DNA from: Pseudomonas kairouanensis
Lineage (GTDB): Bacteria > Pseudomonadota > Gammaproteobacteria > Pseudomonadales > Pseudomonadaceae
Reading direction: 5' to 3'
NCBI RefSeq assembly: GCF_004682055.1
Contig: NZ_QUZU01000010.1
Location: forward strand, 62,001 to 126,000
DNA length: 64,000 bases
In this document: positions 1 through 10,203 of the stretch, one piece after another
Numbering within the stretch: position 1 is the stretch's first letter
How the letters are laid out: each line of letters opens with the position of its first letter
Notes under the pieces: model-generated
What the model was told of the DNA's origin: nothing
The model's input: the letters and a program-made list of their open reading frames with translations, nothing else
Databases searched by the model: none
Program-made: the position numbers and the translations under genes

Positions 1-74
1 CCGATCTGGCGTATTGGCTGGGCGGCGAGCTGGATAAACGCGTCGTGCGCCATGGCGTCGACGTCTGTGTATAA
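1..74 (+). CDS. hutI: Imidazolonepropionase, C-terminal end only (partial)
   Basis: An open frame enters from the left edge and ends at TAA 72-74, giving the last 23 residues (DLAYWLGGELDKRV...). The tail resembles the C-terminus of imidazolonepropionase, which hydrolyses 4-imidazolone-5-propionate to N-formimino-glutamate in histidine degradation. The next gene, 11 bases on, is hutG, and hutI-hutG adjacency is usual in Pseudomonas hut operons. The identification rests on a short tail plus context, so it is probable rather than certain. Confidence 0.6.
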   Translation, partial: DLAYWLGGELDKRVVRHGVDVCV

Positions 75-85
75 GGAGCATTGCT

Positions 86-886
86 GTGGATAAGGTTCTG
101 ACATTCAAACAAGGCCGCGTACCGCTGCTGATCAGCATGCCCCACGCCGGCCTGCGCCTGACGCCTGCGGTGCAGGCCGGGCTGATCCCCGAGGCGCAAA
201 GCCTGCCGGACACCGACTGGCATATCCCCACGCTATATGACTTTGCCGACGAACTCGGCGCCAGCACCTTGGCCGCCGAATACTCACGCTTTGTGATTGA
301 CCTGAATCGGCCATCCGACGACAAACCGCTGTACACCGGCGCCACCACCGGCCTGTACCCGGCCACGCTGTTCGATGGCGTGCCACTGTTCAATGAGGGC
401 CAGGTGCCCAGCGAGACCGAACGCGCCAGCTACCTGCAAAAAATCTGGGGCCCGTACCACCGCACCCTGCAAGAAGAACTGGCACGGCTCAAGGCCGAGT
501 TCGGCTACGCCTTGCTGTTCGATGCGCACTCGATCCGCTCAGTGATCCCGCACCTGTTTGAGGGCAAGCTGCCGGACTTCAACCTTGGCACCTTCAACGG
601 CGCCGCGTGTGATCCGCAATTGGCCAGCCAGCTGGAAGCCATCTGCGCCCAGCATCCGCAGTACACCCATGTGCTGAACGGGCGCTTCAAGGGCGGCCAT
701 ATCACCCGCCATTACGGCGACCCAGCGCAGGATATTCATGCGGTGCAGCTGGAGTTGTGCCAGAGCACGTATATGGAAGAGGTCGAGCCGTTTCGCTATC
801 GCGAGGATTTGGCCGCGCCTACCCAGGTGGTGTTGAAGCAATTGCTGCAAGGCCTGCTTGCGTGGGCTCACCGCAGATATAGCTGA
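86..886 (+). CDS. hutG: N-formylglutamate deformylase
   Basis: 266 aa, starting at GTG 86 with a good RBS (AAGGAG, about 73-78) that overlaps the hutI stop. It hydrolyses N-formyl-L-glutamate to glutamate and formate, the last step of the five-step histidine degradation route used by pseudomonads. FGase-family motifs are visible: SMPHAG at residues 17-22, DTDWH near 43-47, DAHSI near 146, GGHITRHYG near 205 and QLELCQ near 222. The conserved His, Asp and Glu residues are the expected metal ligands. It is a cytoplasmic enzyme of normal family length and follows hutI by 11 bases, so it is almost certainly the last gene of the hut operon. Confidence 0.93.
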   Translation: MDKVLTFKQGRVPLLISMPHAGLRLTPAVQAGLIPEAQSLPDTDWHIPTLYDFADELGASTLAAEYSRFVIDLNRPSDDKPLYTGATTGLYPATLFDGVPLFNEGQVPSETERASYLQKIWGPYHRTLQEELARLKAEFGYALLFDAHSIRSVIPHLFEGKLPDFNLGTFNGAACDPQLASQLEAICAQHPQYTHVLNGRFKGGHITRHYGDPAQDIHAVQLELCQSTYMEEVEPFRYREDLAAPTQVVLKQLLQGLLAWAHRRYS

Positions 887-903
887 CGGTATAACAATCA
901 AAA

Positions 904-993
904 TGTGGGAGCGGGCTTGCTCGCGAATACGCAGCGTCAGCCACCGAATCTGTCGGCTGGCACACCGCATTCGCGAGCAAGCCTGCTCCCACA
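904..993. repeat. REP doublet (REPIN-like), GAGCGGGC family
   Basis: Two inverted arms, TGTGGGAGCGGGCTTGCTCG and the reverse complement of nearly the same sequence, flank a variable spacer of about 40 bases. Each arm is itself partly palindromic. This is the layout of REP doublets that RAYT transposases disperse in P. fluorescens genomes. It lies in the gap after hutG. The same arm type recurs at 47305-47394 and, interrupted, at 34855-34958. Confidence 0.9.
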
Positions 994-1127
994 GGGGACT
1001 GCGGTGTTTTCAAAACTGGGGAAAGCGCTCAAGGACATGCTCATTGCACAATTCGGGTTTATAGTGCCAGACGGCAAAATAATAGACGTCCCCCCAGGGA
1101 TGAACTCGACCCCCTACGGAGCGCGCA

Positions 1128-2099
1128 ATGCAGACTTGGTACCCGCAGATCAAACCCTACGCCCGGCACGATCTGGCCGTCGATGACACCCACACCCTGT
1201 ACGTCGATGAAAGTGGCTCCCCCGAAGGCTTGCCCGTTGTATTCATCCACGGTGGCCCTGGTGCCGGTTGCGACGCCCAGAGCCGCTGCTATTTTGACCC
1301 GAACCTGTACCGCATTGTCACCTTCGACCAGCGCGGCTGCGGCCGCTCCACGCCGCGCGCCAGCCTTGAGAACAACACCACCTGGGACCTGGTCGCCGAC
1401 CTTGAGCGCATCCGCGAACACCTGGGCATCGACAAATGGGTGCTGTTCGGCGGCTCCTGGGGTTCCACCCTGGCCCTGGCCTATGCGCAAACCCACCCTG
1501 AGCGTGTGCATGGCCTGATTGTGCGTGGCATCTTCCTGGCGCGCCCGCAGGACATCGAATGGTTCTACCAGGCCGGCGCCAGCCGCCTGTTCCCGGACTA
1601 CTGGCAAGACTACCTGGCGCCCATCCCGTTGGACGAACGCCACGACATGGTGGCGGCCTACCACAAGCGTCTGACCGGCAACGACCAGATCGCCCAGATG
1701 CATGCGGCCAAGGCTTGGTCCGGCTGGGAAGGGCGCATGTTGGGCCTGTGCCCGAGCCCGCAGCATGTGGAGCGTTTTTCCGAGCCCCAGCGTGCCCTGT
1801 CCATTGCGCGGATCGAGTGCCATTACTTCACCAATAACTCGTTCCTGGAGCCCGACCAGCTGATCCGCGACATGCACAAGATCGCCCATCTGCCTGGCGT
1901 AATCATCCACGGCCGCTACGATATGATCTGCCCATTGGATAACGCCTGGGAATTGCACCAGGCCTGGCCCAACAGTGAGCTGCAAGTGATTCGCGAAGCC
2001 GGCCATGCGGCGTCCGAACCCGGTATCACCGATGCCTTGGTGCGTGCGACCAGCCAAATGGCCCGTCGCCTGCTCGACCTGCCGCCCGAAGAAGCATGA
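1128..2099 (+). CDS. pip: Proline iminopeptidase
   Basis: 323 aa, ATG 1128 with GGAG about 8 bases upstream. An alpha/beta-hydrolase (peptidase family S33) that removes N-terminal proline from peptides in the cytoplasm. The oxyanion-hole motif HGGPG is at residues 41-45 and the nucleophile elbow GGSWGS at 108-113 (Ser110). The acid probably lies in the GRYDMICP segment and the catalytic His in AGHAASEPG near the C-terminus. Length is typical of the bacterial monomeric enzyme. Its stop overlaps the dtd start by 4 bases (ATGA), so the two are translationally coupled. Confidence 0.95.
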   Translation: MQTWYPQIKPYARHDLAVDDTHTLYVDESGSPEGLPVVFIHGGPGAGCDAQSRCYFDPNLYRIVTFDQRGCGRSTPRASLENNTTWDLVADLERIREHLGIDKWVLFGGSWGSTLALAYAQTHPERVHGLIVRGIFLARPQDIEWFYQAGASRLFPDYWQDYLAPIPLDERHDMVAAYHKRLTGNDQIAQMHAAKAWSGWEGRMLGLCPSPQHVERFSEPQRALSIARIECHYFTNNSFLEPDQLIRDMHKIAHLPGVIIHGRYDMICPLDNAWELHQAWPNSELQVIREAGHAASEPGITDALVRATSQMARRLLDLPPEEA

Positions 2100-2533
2100 A
2101 GGGCCTGTTGCAACGGGTGCGTGGCGCCCGGGTCGAGGTCGATGGCGAAATTGTCGGGGCCATTGACCAGGGTTTGCTGGTGCTGGTGGCCGTGGAGCCT
2201 GCGGACACCCCGCAGAGCGCCGACAAACTGCTGCACAAGCTGCTTAACTACCGGGTGTTCAGCGACGACGAGGGCAAGATGAACCTCTCGCTCAAGGACG
2301 TGGAGGGTGGTTTGTTGCTGGTGTCGCAGTTCACACTGGCGGCGGACACCAAGAGCGGGTTGCGGCCAAGCTTCACCACGGCGGCCCCGCCGGCCCTGGG
2401 AGCGGCGCTTTTCGACCATCTGTTGTTACAAGCGCAACAATCCCATGGCAAGGTGGCGTCAGGGCGTTTTGGCGCGGATATGCAGGTGCATTTGGTCAAT
2501 GATGGGCCTGTCACCTTCCTCTTACAGACGTGA
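2096..2533 (+). CDS. dtd: D-aminoacyl-tRNA deacylase
   Basis: 145 aa, starting at the ATG that overlaps the pip stop. Dtd hydrolyses D-aminoacyl-tRNAs (classically D-Tyr-tRNA) and also clears mischarged Gly-tRNA, protecting translation. Family signatures are present: the SQFTLAADT segment in the middle and NDGPVTF near the C-terminus, which carries the Gly-cisPro motif that gives chiral selectivity. Length matches the usual 145 aa. The pip-dtd pair is a common arrangement in Pseudomonas. Confidence 0.96.
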   Translation: MKGLLQRVRGARVEVDGEIVGAIDQGLLVLVAVEPADTPQSADKLLHKLLNYRVFSDDEGKMNLSLKDVEGGLLLVSQFTLAADTKSGLRPSFTTAAPPALGAALFDHLLLQAQQSHGKVASGRFGADMQVHLVNDGPVTFLLQT

Positions 2534-2800
2534 ATGTATTAAAAACGACTTTTAATGCCTAAAAACGCAGGGTTTCGCTACAAATACTTCGTTGACCCTG
2601 ATGCGTTGTCTCGCGGGCTACTAGATAATCGCGCGCTACGGGGATCAGCGTTGTTTGGTCCATTTTTGACTTAGGTAGAGTCTTGTCCGACAACCATTGG
2701 GGAATCATTTTGACCCACGGGAGTCGGAACATTGCTCGCCAACCTGGCATATAGATAGCTGGCCGTTGGTTTTTTGATCTGTTTTCGGCGAGGGTTGCTC

Positions 2801-4537
2801 GTGATTGTTAGTCCCTGTAATGCACCAAAATTGTCAGCCAAACGGTTACGAAACGTACTGGTGACGGGCTCCGCCCTGTTTTGCCTGTTCGGCGCGGGTC
2901 AACTGTGGGCATTCAGTCTGGATGATGTGTCGGCCAAGGCCAAAGAGCTGGCCGGGCAGAAATACGAAGCTCCGCGCAGCAATCTGCCGAACGAATTCCG
3001 CGAAATGAAGTTTGGTGACTACCAGAAGATTCGTTTCCGCACCGAAAAAGCCGAGTGGGCCGACCAGGACACGCCGTTCAAGCTGTCCTTCTATCACCAG
3101 GGTATGCACTTCGATACACCGGTGAAAATCAACGAAGTCACCGCCACCAGCGTCAACGAAATCAAGTACGACCCGACGCGTTTCGATTTCGGCGATGTGA
3201 AGTTTGATCCCAAAGCCACCGAACAGCTGGGTTATGCCGGTTTCCGTGTGCTGTACCCGATCAACAAGGCCGACAAGCAAGACGAAATCATGACCATGCT
3301 CGGCGCCAGCTACTTCCGCGTCGTCGGCAAGGGCCAGACCTACGGGCTGTCCGCCCGTGGCATGGCGATCGACACGGCACTGCCGTCGGGCGAGGAATTC
3401 CCGCGTTTCACCGAGTTCTGGATCGAGCGTCCAAAGCCGGGTGAGAAGCAACTGGTGATCTTCGCCCTGCTGGATTCGCCGCGCGCTACCGGCGCCTACC
3501 GCCTGACCCTGCGCCCTGGCTCCGACACCATTGTCGACGTCAAATCCCAGATGTACCTGCGCGACAAGGTCAGCAAACTGGGCGTTGCCCCGTTGACCAG
3601 CATGTACCTGTTCGGTGCGAACCAGCCCTCCAAGGTGCTGAACTACCGCCGTGAGCTGCACGATTCCAGCGGCCTGTCGATCCATGCCGGCAATGGCGAG
3701 TGGATCTGGCGCCCACTGAACAACCCTAAACACCTGTCGGTCAGCAACTTCACCGTGGAAAACCCGCGTGGTTTCGGCCTGCTGCAACGCGGCCGTGATT
3801 TCAGCCACTATGAGGACCTGGACGACAACTACGACAAGCGCCCAAGCGCCTGGATCGAGCCTGAAGGTGACTGGGGCAAGGGCACCGTCAACCTGGTAGA
3901 GATCCCGACCGCCGATGAAACCAACGACAACATCGTTGCGTTCTGGAGCCCGGAAACCCTGCCGGAAGTTGGCCAGCCACTGGATGTGGCCTACCGCCTG
4001 CACTGGACCATGGACGAAAAAGCCCTGCACCCGGCCGACAGCGCCTGGGTCAAGCAGACCCTGCGTTCTACCGGTGACGTGAAGCAGTCCAACCTGATCC
4101 GCCAGCCAGATGGCAGCGTGGCCTACCTGGTGGACTTCGAGGGCCCGTCCCTCAAGGGCCTGCCGACCGATGCCCCGGTTCGCAGTGAAGTCAGTGTTGG
4201 CGACAATGCCGAACTGGTCGAGAACAGCGTGCGCTACAACGAACACACCAAAGGCTGGCGCCTGACCCTGCGCATGAAGATCAAGGACGCAGGCAAACCG
4301 ACCGAGATGCGTGCCGCGTTGGTCCTGGACACCACCAAGCCAGAGCCTGAGAAGGTTTCCAGCCAAGTGCTCAAGGCCGACAAAGTGCTGGCCAAGCAAC
4401 ACGAGAAACAGGCCAAGAAAGACGCGAAAGACAAGGACGCCAAGCAGCCAGAAGCTGCCCCAGCCACACCGGAGCCGGAAAAGACCGAACACGTCCTGAC
4501 CGAAACCTGGAGCTATCAGTTGCCTGCCGATGAGTAA
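2801..4537 (+). CDS. opgG: Periplasmic glucan biosynthesis protein G
   Basis: 578 aa from GTG 2801. I prefer this start because GAGGG at about 2790 is well spaced, and the product begins with a short basic region followed by a hydrophobic stretch and a likely signal-peptidase site after GQLWA. The longer frame from 2774 lacks an RBS. OpgG is a periplasmic beta-sandwich protein needed to make osmoregulated periplasmic beta-glucans. The C-terminal part carries a Lys/Ala/Asp-rich segment (about residues 525-560) just before the conserved [10 protein letters not shown] end. The gene overlaps opgH by 8 bases, so the two are co-translated. The 267-base upstream gap should hold the promoter, but I could not pick a convincing one. 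Confidence 0.93.
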   Translation: MIVSPCNAPKLSAKRLRNVLVTGSALFCLFGAGQLWAFSLDDVSAKAKELAGQKYEAPRSNLPNEFREMKFGDYQKIRFRTEKAEWADQDTPFKLSFYHQGMHFDTPVKINEVTATSVNEIKYDPTRFDFGDVKFDPKATEQLGYAGFRVLYPINKADKQDEIMTMLGASYFRVVGKGQTYGLSARGMAIDTALPSGEEFPRFTEFWIERPKPGEKQLVIFALLDSPRATGAYRLTLRPGSDTIVDVKSQMYLRDKVSKLGVAPLTSMYLFGANQPSKVLNYRRELHDSSGLSIHAGNGEWIWRPLNNPKHLSVSNFTVENPRGFGLLQRGRDFSHYEDLDDNYDKRPSAWIEPEGDWGKGTVNLVEIPTADETNDNIVAFWSPETLPEVGQPLDVAYRLHWTMDEKALHPADSAWVKQTLRSTGDVKQSNLIRQPDGSVAYLVDFEGPSLKGLPTDAPVRSEVSVGDNAELVENSVRYNEHTKGWRLTLRMKIKDAGKPTEMRAALVLDTTKPEPEKVSSQVLKADKVLAKQHEKQAKKDAKDKDAKQPEAAPATPEPEKTEHVLTETWSYQLPADE

Positions 4538-7100
4538 TTCTCAAGCCACGCCCGAGACTCTGTCCGAGTACCTGGCGCATCTACCGATGACCGCTGAGCA
4601 GCGCGCCGAGTTGGCGGGCTGCACATCCTTCACCGAGCTGCACGAACGCTTGTCGTCGTCGACCTTCGATGCACCGACCGACGCCGCCCAAGCGTCGGTT
4701 GGCCGTCGGCTGACTCTCAACAGCGCCGAAGAGCTGCAGGACGCCGAGATGCTTGCGCTCGACGCCGCAGGTCGCGTGTGCCTCAAGGCCACGCCGCCGA
4801 TCCGTCGTACCAAGGTGGTGCCCGAGCCTTGGCGCACCAATATCCTGGTACGCGGCTGGCGCCGGATGACCGGTCGCACCAACCCGCCCAAGCCTCCCAA
4901 GGACGAGCGTGTATTGCCGGCCGCGCGCTGGCGCACCGTGGGTTCGATCCGCCGTTACATCCTGCTGGTGCTGATGCTCGGCCAGACCATCGTTGCCGGC
5001 TGGTACATGAAAGGCATCATGCCGTACCAGGGCTGGTCGCTGGTGGACTTCGACGAAATCCGCAACCAGACCCTGCTGCAAACCGCTACCCAGGTACTGC
5101 CTTACGCCCTGCAAACCAGCATCCTCATCATGTTCGGGATCTTGTTCTGCTGGGTGTCGGCGGGTTTCTGGACGGCCTTGATGGGCTTCCTGGAACTGCT
5201 GACCGGTCACGATAAATACCGGATCTCCGGTAAAAGTGCCGGTGACGAGCCCATTCCCAAGGACGCCCGCACTGCGCTGGTGATGCCGATCTGCAACGAA
5301 GACGTGCCCCGGGTATTCGCCGGTCTGCGTGCGACGTTTGAGTCGGTTGCTGCCACGGGGGATCTGGACCGCTTCGACTTCTTCGTGCTCAGCGACAGTA
5401 ATGACGCCGACATCTGCATCGCCGAACAGCAAGCCTGGCTTGACGTGTGCCGCGAAGCCGGTGGTTTCGGCAAGATCTTCTATCGCCGCCGTCGCCGTCG
5501 CGTAAAGCGCAAGAGCGGCAACCTCGACGACTTCTGCCGTCGTTGGGGCGGTGACTATAAGTACATGGTCGTCCTCGACGCCGACAGCGTGATGAGCGGT
5601 GAATGCCTGACCAGCCTGGTGCGCTTGATGGAAGCCACGCCGGATGCCGGGATTATCCAGACCGCGCCGCGTGCGTCGGGCATGGACACCCTGTATGCGC
5701 GCATGCAGCAGTTTGCCACCCGTGTGTATGGCCCGCTGTTTACCGCCGGCCTGCACTTCTGGCAGCTGGGTGAATCCCACTACTGGGGTCACAACGCAAT
5801 CATCCGCATGAAGCCGTTTATCGAGCACTGCGCCCTGGCCCCGTTGCCAGGCAAAGGCGCGTTCGCCGGTGCGATTCTCTCCCACGACTTCGTTGAGGCC
5901 GCGCTGATGCGCCGTGCCGGCTGGGGCGTGTGGATTGCCTACGACCTGCCGGGCAGCTACGAAGAACTGCCGCCGAACCTGCTGGATGAACTCAAGCGCG
6001 ACCGTCGCTGGTGCCACGGCAACCTGATGAACTTCCGCCTGTTCCTGGTCAAGGGCATGCACCCGGTGCACCGCGCGGTGTTCCTGACCGGCGTGATGTC
6101 CTACCTGTCGGCGCCGTTGTGGTTCCTGTTCCTGGTGCTGTCCACGGCCTTGCTGGCGGTGAACACGCTGATGGAGCCGCAGTACTTCATGGCGCCGCGC
6201 CAGTTGTACCCGCTGTGGCCACAATGGCACCCGGACAAGGCAGTGGCGCTGTTCTCCACCACCATCGTGCTGCTGTTCCTGCCTAAACTGTTGAGCATCA
6301 TCCTGATCTGGGCCAAGGGCGCCAAAGAGTTCGGCGGCAAGTTCAAGGTGACCTTGTCGATGCTGCTGGAGATGCTGTTCTCCATGCTGCTGGCGCCGGT
6401 GCGGATGATTTTCCACACTCGTTTCGTACTGGCTGCATTCCTCGGCTGGGCCGCGACCTGGAACTCGCCGCAGCGTGACGACGACTCCACGCCATGGAGC
6501 GAGGCGGTCAAGCGCCACGGCCCGCAAACCCTGCTGGGCTTCCTGTGGGCACTGCTGGTGGTGTGGTTGAACCCGAGCTTCCTATGGTGGCTGGTGCCTA
6601 TCGTCGGTTCGCTGATGCTGTCGATCCCGGTATCGGTGATCTCCAGTCGGGTCAAGTTGGGCCTCAAGTCCCGCGACGAGAGCCTGTTCCTGATCCCCGA
6701 GGAATACAACCCGCCGCAGGCATTGCTGTCCACCGAGAAGTACACCCACGAAAACCGTTGGCATGCGCTCAATGACGGCTTCGTGCGTGCGGTGGTCGAC
6801 CCGCAGCAGAACGCATTAGCCTGCGCCCTGGCGACCTCGCGTCACCGTGAAGCGGAGCCGATCGAGTACCTGCGTGTGGAGCGTGTGCGCCATGCCTTGA
6901 AGGTCGGCCCTGCCGGGCTCAACAACAACGAACGCGTGGCCTTGCTCAGCGACCCGGTGGCCTTGGCGCGCCTGCACGAGGCAGTCTGGAACGAAGGGCA
7001 TCCTGAGTGGCTCGCCGCTTGGCGTGACTCGATCAAGTCCGACCCGCACGCGCCTTTGCTGCCGTTGCAACCGTTGACGTCCCAGGCCCAACTGGCCTGA
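4530..7100 (+). CDS. opgH: Glucan biosynthesis glucosyltransferase H
   Basis: 856 aa inner-membrane family-2 glycosyltransferase that polymerises glucose from UDP-glucose into the linear beta-glucan backbone of osmoregulated periplasmic glucans. A cytoplasmic N-terminal region is followed by two membrane spans (about residues 140-220). The catalytic domain has DADS near residue 350, an HDFVEA motif and RDRRWCHGN, the Q/RxxRW-type acceptor motif. Further hydrophobic spans follow at about 510-700, then a hydrophilic tail. Length fits the family (about 850 aa). It overlaps opgG by 8 bases and is followed by an intrinsic terminator, so opgGH is a two-gene unit. Confidence 0.96.
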   Translation: MSNSQATPETLSEYLAHLPMTAEQRAELAGCTSFTELHERLSSSTFDAPTDAAQASVGRRLTLNSAEELQDAEMLALDAAGRVCLKATPPIRRTKVVPEPWRTNILVRGWRRMTGRTNPPKPPKDERVLPAARWRTVGSIRRYILLVLMLGQTIVAGWYMKGIMPYQGWSLVDFDEIRNQTLLQTATQVLPYALQTSILIMFGILFCWVSAGFWTALMGFLELLTGHDKYRISGKSAGDEPIPKDARTALVMPICNEDVPRVFAGLRATFESVAATGDLDRFDFFVLSDSNDADICIAEQQAWLDVCREAGGFGKIFYRRRRRRVKRKSGNLDDFCRRWGGDYKYMVVLDADSVMSGECLTSLVRLMEATPDAGIIQTAPRASGMDTLYARMQQFATRVYGPLFTAGLHFWQLGESHYWGHNAIIRMKPFIEHCALAPLPGKGAFAGAILSHDFVEAALMRRAGWGVWIAYDLPGSYEELPPNLLDELKRDRRWCHGNLMNFRLFLVKGMHPVHRAVFLTGVMSYLSAPLWFLFLVLSTALLAVNTLMEPQYFMAPRQLYPLWPQWHPDKAVALFSTTIVLLFLPKLLSIILIWAKGAKEFGGKFKVTLSMLLEMLFSMLLAPVRMIFHTRFVLAAFLGWAATWNSPQRDDDSTPWSEAVKRHGPQTLLGFLWALLVVWLNPSFLWWLVPIVGSLMLSIPVSVISSRVKLGLKSRDESLFLIPEEYNPPQALLSTEKYTHENRWHALNDGFVRAVVDPQQNALACALATSRHREAEPIEYLRVERVRHALKVGPAGLNNNERVALLSDPVALARLHEAVWNEGHPEWLAAWRDSIKSDPHAPLLPLQPLTSQAQLA

Positions 7101-7105
7101 TTCAG

Positions 7106-7136
7106 ATGCCTCCGAAGGTTCTCTTCGGGGGCATTT
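7106..7136 (+). terminator. Rho-independent terminator after opgH
   Basis: A GC-rich hairpin (ATGCCTCCGAAG paired with CTTCGGGGGCAT, loop of about 4 bases) directly follows the opgH stop. Only a short T run follows (TTTTG), so efficiency may be moderate. Confidence 0.8.
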
Positions 7137-7225
7137 TGAACGCTGGTCCTACAGCGTTTTCTACCCCTTCCTGTAAGACTTAACTCATTGTTATTTCGAA
7201 ACAAAAGACCTTTGTTCGAAGCGTT

Positions 7226-7252
7226 TTGCCGTGCCTGCGGCTGGGTTAGCAT
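7226..7252 (+). promoter_or_regulatory. Candidate sigma-70 promoter of the first binding-protein gene
   Basis: TTGCCG (7226-7231) and TAGCAT (7247-7252) with 15-base spacing. The -10 lies in GGGTTAGCATCGC, almost the same string as at 8231-8243 ahead of the paralogous gene, which supports a shared promoter type. Spacing is shorter than ideal. Confidence 0.4.
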
Positions 7253-7286
7253 CGCCCCCCAAATCTGACTCGCCACGGGGGTATTC

Positions 7287-8087
7287 ATGATCAAAAGGTG
7301 TTGTTTGGCACTGCTGCTGGGCGCTGTCCCATGGCTGCATGGCGCATCGGCCCATGCGGGTGCACTCGACGATGCGGTCCAGCGCGGCGTGCTCAAAGTC
7401 GGCACCACACCGACCTACGTGCCCTTTGAGATGACTGACAAGCAAGGCCGCATCGTCGGCTTTGAAGTCGACCTGCTGCACGCCATGAGCCGCGCGCTGG
7501 GGGTGGAGCTGGAATTGGTGGCGGTGCCCTACACCGAGCTGTTGCCTGGGTTGAGGGCGAACAAGTTCGACCTCATCGGCAGCGGCATGACGGTTACACA
7601 GGAACGCAACCTCAAGCTGAATTTCAGCGACTCCTTTATCGTGGTTGGCCAGACCGCGTTGCTGCATCCGAGCCTGGCCGGTAAGGTCGCCAGCATCGAG
7701 GACCTGGATAACGCCGGCTACCGGGTTGCCACCATCGAAGGCACCACCGGCCAGGCAGCGGCGCAGCGGTTTCTGGGGGCCGCCCGGCTGAGCAGCTTCG
7801 CCACGCCGGAAGAGGGCGTGCGCCAGGTGGCGAGCGGCAAGGTCGACGCGTTTATCCATGACGCGCCCTACAACCTGATCGCCGCAAGCCGGCCGGAAAA
7901 CAGCCAATTGCTGGCACTTGAGCAGCCCTTCACCTACGAACCCCTGGCGTTCGGCCTTAAAAAAGGCGATTACGACAGCCTCAACTGGATCAACCACTTC
8001 CTCAACCAGGTGGCCCAGGACGGTACCTACGATCGGCTCTATGACAAGTGGTTCAAGGACACCGCCTGGTTGGCGGAGGTGGACTGA
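7287..8087 (+). CDS. Amino-acid ABC transporter substrate-binding protein (family 3), copy 1
   Basis: 266 aa with a Sec signal peptide (MIKRCCLALLLGAV..., probable cleavage after ASAHA). A periplasmic family-3 solute-binding protein for a polar amino acid. Near the N-terminus it has the GTTPTYVPFEMTD strand, then GFEVDLLHAM, and the SGMTVTQERNLKLNFSDSF hinge region with the conserved Thr and Arg that hold the ligand carboxyl group. It is clearly paralogous to the product of 8307-9104. The two proteins share most motifs but differ in the middle, so they may bind different ligands for one permease. It has its own promoter-like sequence. Confidence 0.88.
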   Translation: MIKRCCLALLLGAVPWLHGASAHAGALDDAVQRGVLKVGTTPTYVPFEMTDKQGRIVGFEVDLLHAMSRALGVELELVAVPYTELLPGLRANKFDLIGSGMTVTQERNLKLNFSDSFIVVGQTALLHPSLAGKVASIEDLDNAGYRVATIEGTTGQAAAQRFLGAARLSSFATPEEGVRQVASGKVDAFIHDAPYNLIAASRPENSQLLALEQPFTYEPLAFGLKKGDYDSLNWINHFLNQVAQDGTYDRLYDKWFKDTAWLAEVD

Positions 8088-8212
8088 AATTCATAACTTC
8101 TTACACATCAGTCAATTGGCGGCTCGGGCTGCCCAGGTGTCTACGGCTGCGCTTTGCTGCACAGTTGTAGGGCTTTTCCGACATACGCTGATAACAAATA
8201 CCCGTGAAACCT

Positions 8213-8240
8213 TTGTGACCGGCAACGAGTGGGTTAGGAT
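8213..8240 (+). promoter_or_regulatory. Candidate sigma-70 promoter of the second binding-protein gene
   Basis: TTGTGA (8213-8218), 16-base spacer, TAGGAT (8235-8240), about 65 bases before the start codon. It shares GGGTTAGNATCGC with the region upstream of the first binding-protein gene. Confidence 0.5.
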
Positions 8241-8306
8241 CGCACCCCGAAATGGTGCAGCCCTAATGCGCGCCGACCTCATAAGAATCGTTCAGGGGAC
8301 TTGATG

Positions 8307-9104
8307 ATGAAAAAGTATCTTTCGATGCTGCTGCTAGGCGTCACTGCACTGGTCGCTGCCAATGCGGCCCAGGCCGGTGCCATCGACGATGCGGTCAAGC
8401 GCGGCACGCTCAAAGTCGGCATGGATCCGACCTACATGCCGTTTGAAATGACCGACAAGCGCGGCGAAATCATCGGTTTCGAAGTCGACATCCTCAAGGC
8501 CATGGCCAAGTCCATGGGCGTCAAGCTGGAGCTGGTGTCCACCGGCTACGACGGCATCATCCCGGCCTTCCTCACCGGCAAGTTCGACATGATCGGCAGC
8601 GGCATGACCCTGACCCAGGAACGCAACCTGCGCCTGAACTTCAGTGAACCCTTCATCGTGGTTGGCCAGACCCTGCTGATCCGCAAGGACCTGGAAGGCA
8701 CCATCAAGTCCTACAAAGACCTGAACGACGAGAAGTACCGTCTGACCTCCAAGCTGGGCACCACCGGCGAGATGGTCGCCAAGAAACTCATCTCCAAAGC
8801 CAAGTACCACGGCTACGACAACGAACAGGAAGGCGTGCTGGACGTGGTCAACGGCAAGGCCGATGCCTTTGTGTACGACGCCCCTTATAACGTGGTCGCC
8901 GAGAAGAAAGTCGGCAACGGCAAGCTGGTGTTCCTCGAAGAACCCTTCACCTTCGAACCCCTGGCGTTCGGTTTGAAGAAGGGCGACTACGACAGCATCA
9001 ACTTCATCAACAACTTCCTGCACCAGATCCGCAACGACGGCACCTACGATCGTATCCATGACAAGTGGTTCAAGAGCTCCGAGTGGCTCAAGGACATGGA
9101 ATAA
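8307..9104 (+). CDS. Amino-acid ABC transporter substrate-binding protein (family 3), copy 2
   Basis: 265 aa from ATG 8307. ATG 8304 and TTG 8301 are in the same frame, but 8307 lies best from the AGGGGAC RBS (about 8294-8300) and gives a clean MKKYLSMLLLG signal peptide cleaved after AANAAQA. A periplasmic binding protein with the same motif set as copy 1 (DPTYMPFEMTD, GFEVDILKAM, SGMTLTQERNLRLNFSEPF). The permease and ATPase genes follow on the same strand, so this is the main receptor of the system. A REP doublet separates it from the permease gene and may modulate downstream expression. Confidence 0.9.
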   Translation: MKKYLSMLLLGVTALVAANAAQAGAIDDAVKRGTLKVGMDPTYMPFEMTDKRGEIIGFEVDILKAMAKSMGVKLELVSTGYDGIIPAFLTGKFDMIGSGMTLTQERNLRLNFSEPFIVVGQTLLIRKDLEGTIKSYKDLNDEKYRLTSKLGTTGEMVAKKLISKAKYHGYDNEQEGVLDVVNGKADAFVYDAPYNVVAEKKVGNGKLVFLEEPFTFEPLAFGLKKGDYDSINFINNFLHQIRNDGTYDRIHDKWFKSSEWLKDME

Positions 9105-9118
9105 GGCTGATCAAAACC

Positions 9119-9218
9119 TGTAGGAGCGAGCTTGCTCGCGAAGATCGTCAACGATAACGCGGGACATCTGACACTGCGTGGCGTTCTCAGGTTTTTCGCG
9201 AGCAAGCTCGCTCCTACA
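9119..9218. repeat. REP doublet (REPIN-like), GTAGGAGCGAGC family
   Basis: Inverted arms TGTAGGAGCGAGCTTGCTCG and its reverse complement flank about 50 variable bases. It sits between the binding-protein gene and the permease gene of one transporter, a typical intercistronic REP position. A second copy of this family is at 42161-42260. Confidence 0.9.
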
Positions 9219-9243
9219 AGGGCGACACATTCCGAGAGTTGAA

Positions 9244-10203
9244 ATGAAACAGAAAAAAGCCCAATGGCCCTGGCACCTGCTGACCGTGGTCGTGCTGGTC
9301 GGCCTGGCTGGCGCCTTGTACTACGCCACCTCGTTGATGTCCTACGAGTGGCGCTGGAACCGTGTGCCGCAGTACTTCGCCTATCAGGCCGAAGTGTCCC
9401 AGCGGGCCGAGGATATCTCCACCGTTGTTGAGCTGGTGCGCAAAGGCGACGTGGCCGAAGTGACCTTGCGCAACGACGCAGGCGCCGAGCAGAAGCTGGT
9501 CGTTGCCGACAACAGCCTGCAAGTGGCTCGCGGCGACGATGTGGCCGAGGGCGATGTAGTAGGCGTGACCCGGCATTGGGCGCTGGGGCCGTTGATGTGG
9601 GGCTTGTGGACCACGCTGTGGTTGTCGGTGGTGTCGGGCATCCTGGGGTTGGTGATCGGTCTGGCAACGGGTCTGTGCCGTCTGTCCAGCAACCCGACGC
9701 TGCGGGACCTGTCGACGATCTACGTCGAACTGGTGCGCGGGACGCCGCTGCTGGTGCAAATCTTCATTTTCTATTTCTTCATCGGTACGGTGCTCAACCT
9801 GTCCCGGGAATTCGCCGGGATCGCCGCGCTGTCGCTGTTCACGGGTGCCTATGTAGCGGAAATCGTACGTGCCGGTGTGCAGTCCATCACCCGTGGCCAG
9901 AACGAGGCAGCCCGCTCCCTGGGCCTGAGTGCCAGCCAGTCGATGCGCCATGTGGTGTTGCCGCAAGCGTTCAAGCGTGTGCTGCCGCCCCTGGCCGGGC
10001 AATTTATCAGCCTGGTCAAAGACACCTCGCTGGTGTCGGTGATCGCGATTACCGAACTGCTCAAAAGCGGTCGCGAAGTGATCACCACCTCGTTCTCGCC
10101 CTTTGAGATCCTGTTCTGTGTGGCAGGCCTGTATCTATTGATCAACCTGCCGCTGTCGAAAATGGCCAGCCGGCTTGAGCGGAGGCTCGCACAAAGTGAT
10201 TGA
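9244..10203 (+). CDS. Polar amino-acid ABC transporter permease with an N-terminal insert
   Basis: 319 aa from ATG 9244, shortly after the REP doublet. The C-terminal two thirds is a HisM/GlnP-type permease with the EAA loop ([24 protein letters not shown]) that contacts the ATPase, and several membrane spans. The family is usually about 220-250 aa. Here a first span (residues about 10-30) is followed by roughly 90 mostly hydrophilic residues ([14 protein letters not shown]...) before the core begins near residue 110. The extra segment is probably periplasmic. The end overlaps the ATPase start by 8 bases. Confidence 0.92.
   Translation: MKQKKAQWPWHLLTVVVLVGLAGALYYATSLMSYEWRWNRVPQYFAYQAEVSQRAEDISTVVELVRKGDVAEVTLRNDAGAEQKLVVADNSLQVARGDDVAEGDVVGVTRHWALGPLMWGLWTTLWLSVVSGILGLVIGLATGLCRLSSNPTLRDLSTIYVELVRGTPLLVQIFIFYFFIGTVLNLSREFAGIAALSLFTGAYVAEIVRAGVQSITRGQNEAARSLGLSASQSMRHVVLPQAFKRVLPPLAGQFISLVKDTSLVSVIAITELLKSGREVITTSFSPFEILFCVAGLYLLINLPLSKMASRLERRLAQSD

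Noticed and set aside
904..993. Inverted-repeat arms considered as IS ends or a small ncRNA
   Set aside because: No transposase between the arms, about 90 bases in length, and the same layout recurs seven more times. REP doublet is the better explanation.
2846..6527. Long minus-strand frames opposite opgG and opgH
   Set aside because: Shadow frames of the overlapping opgGH genes; no RBS or known domains.
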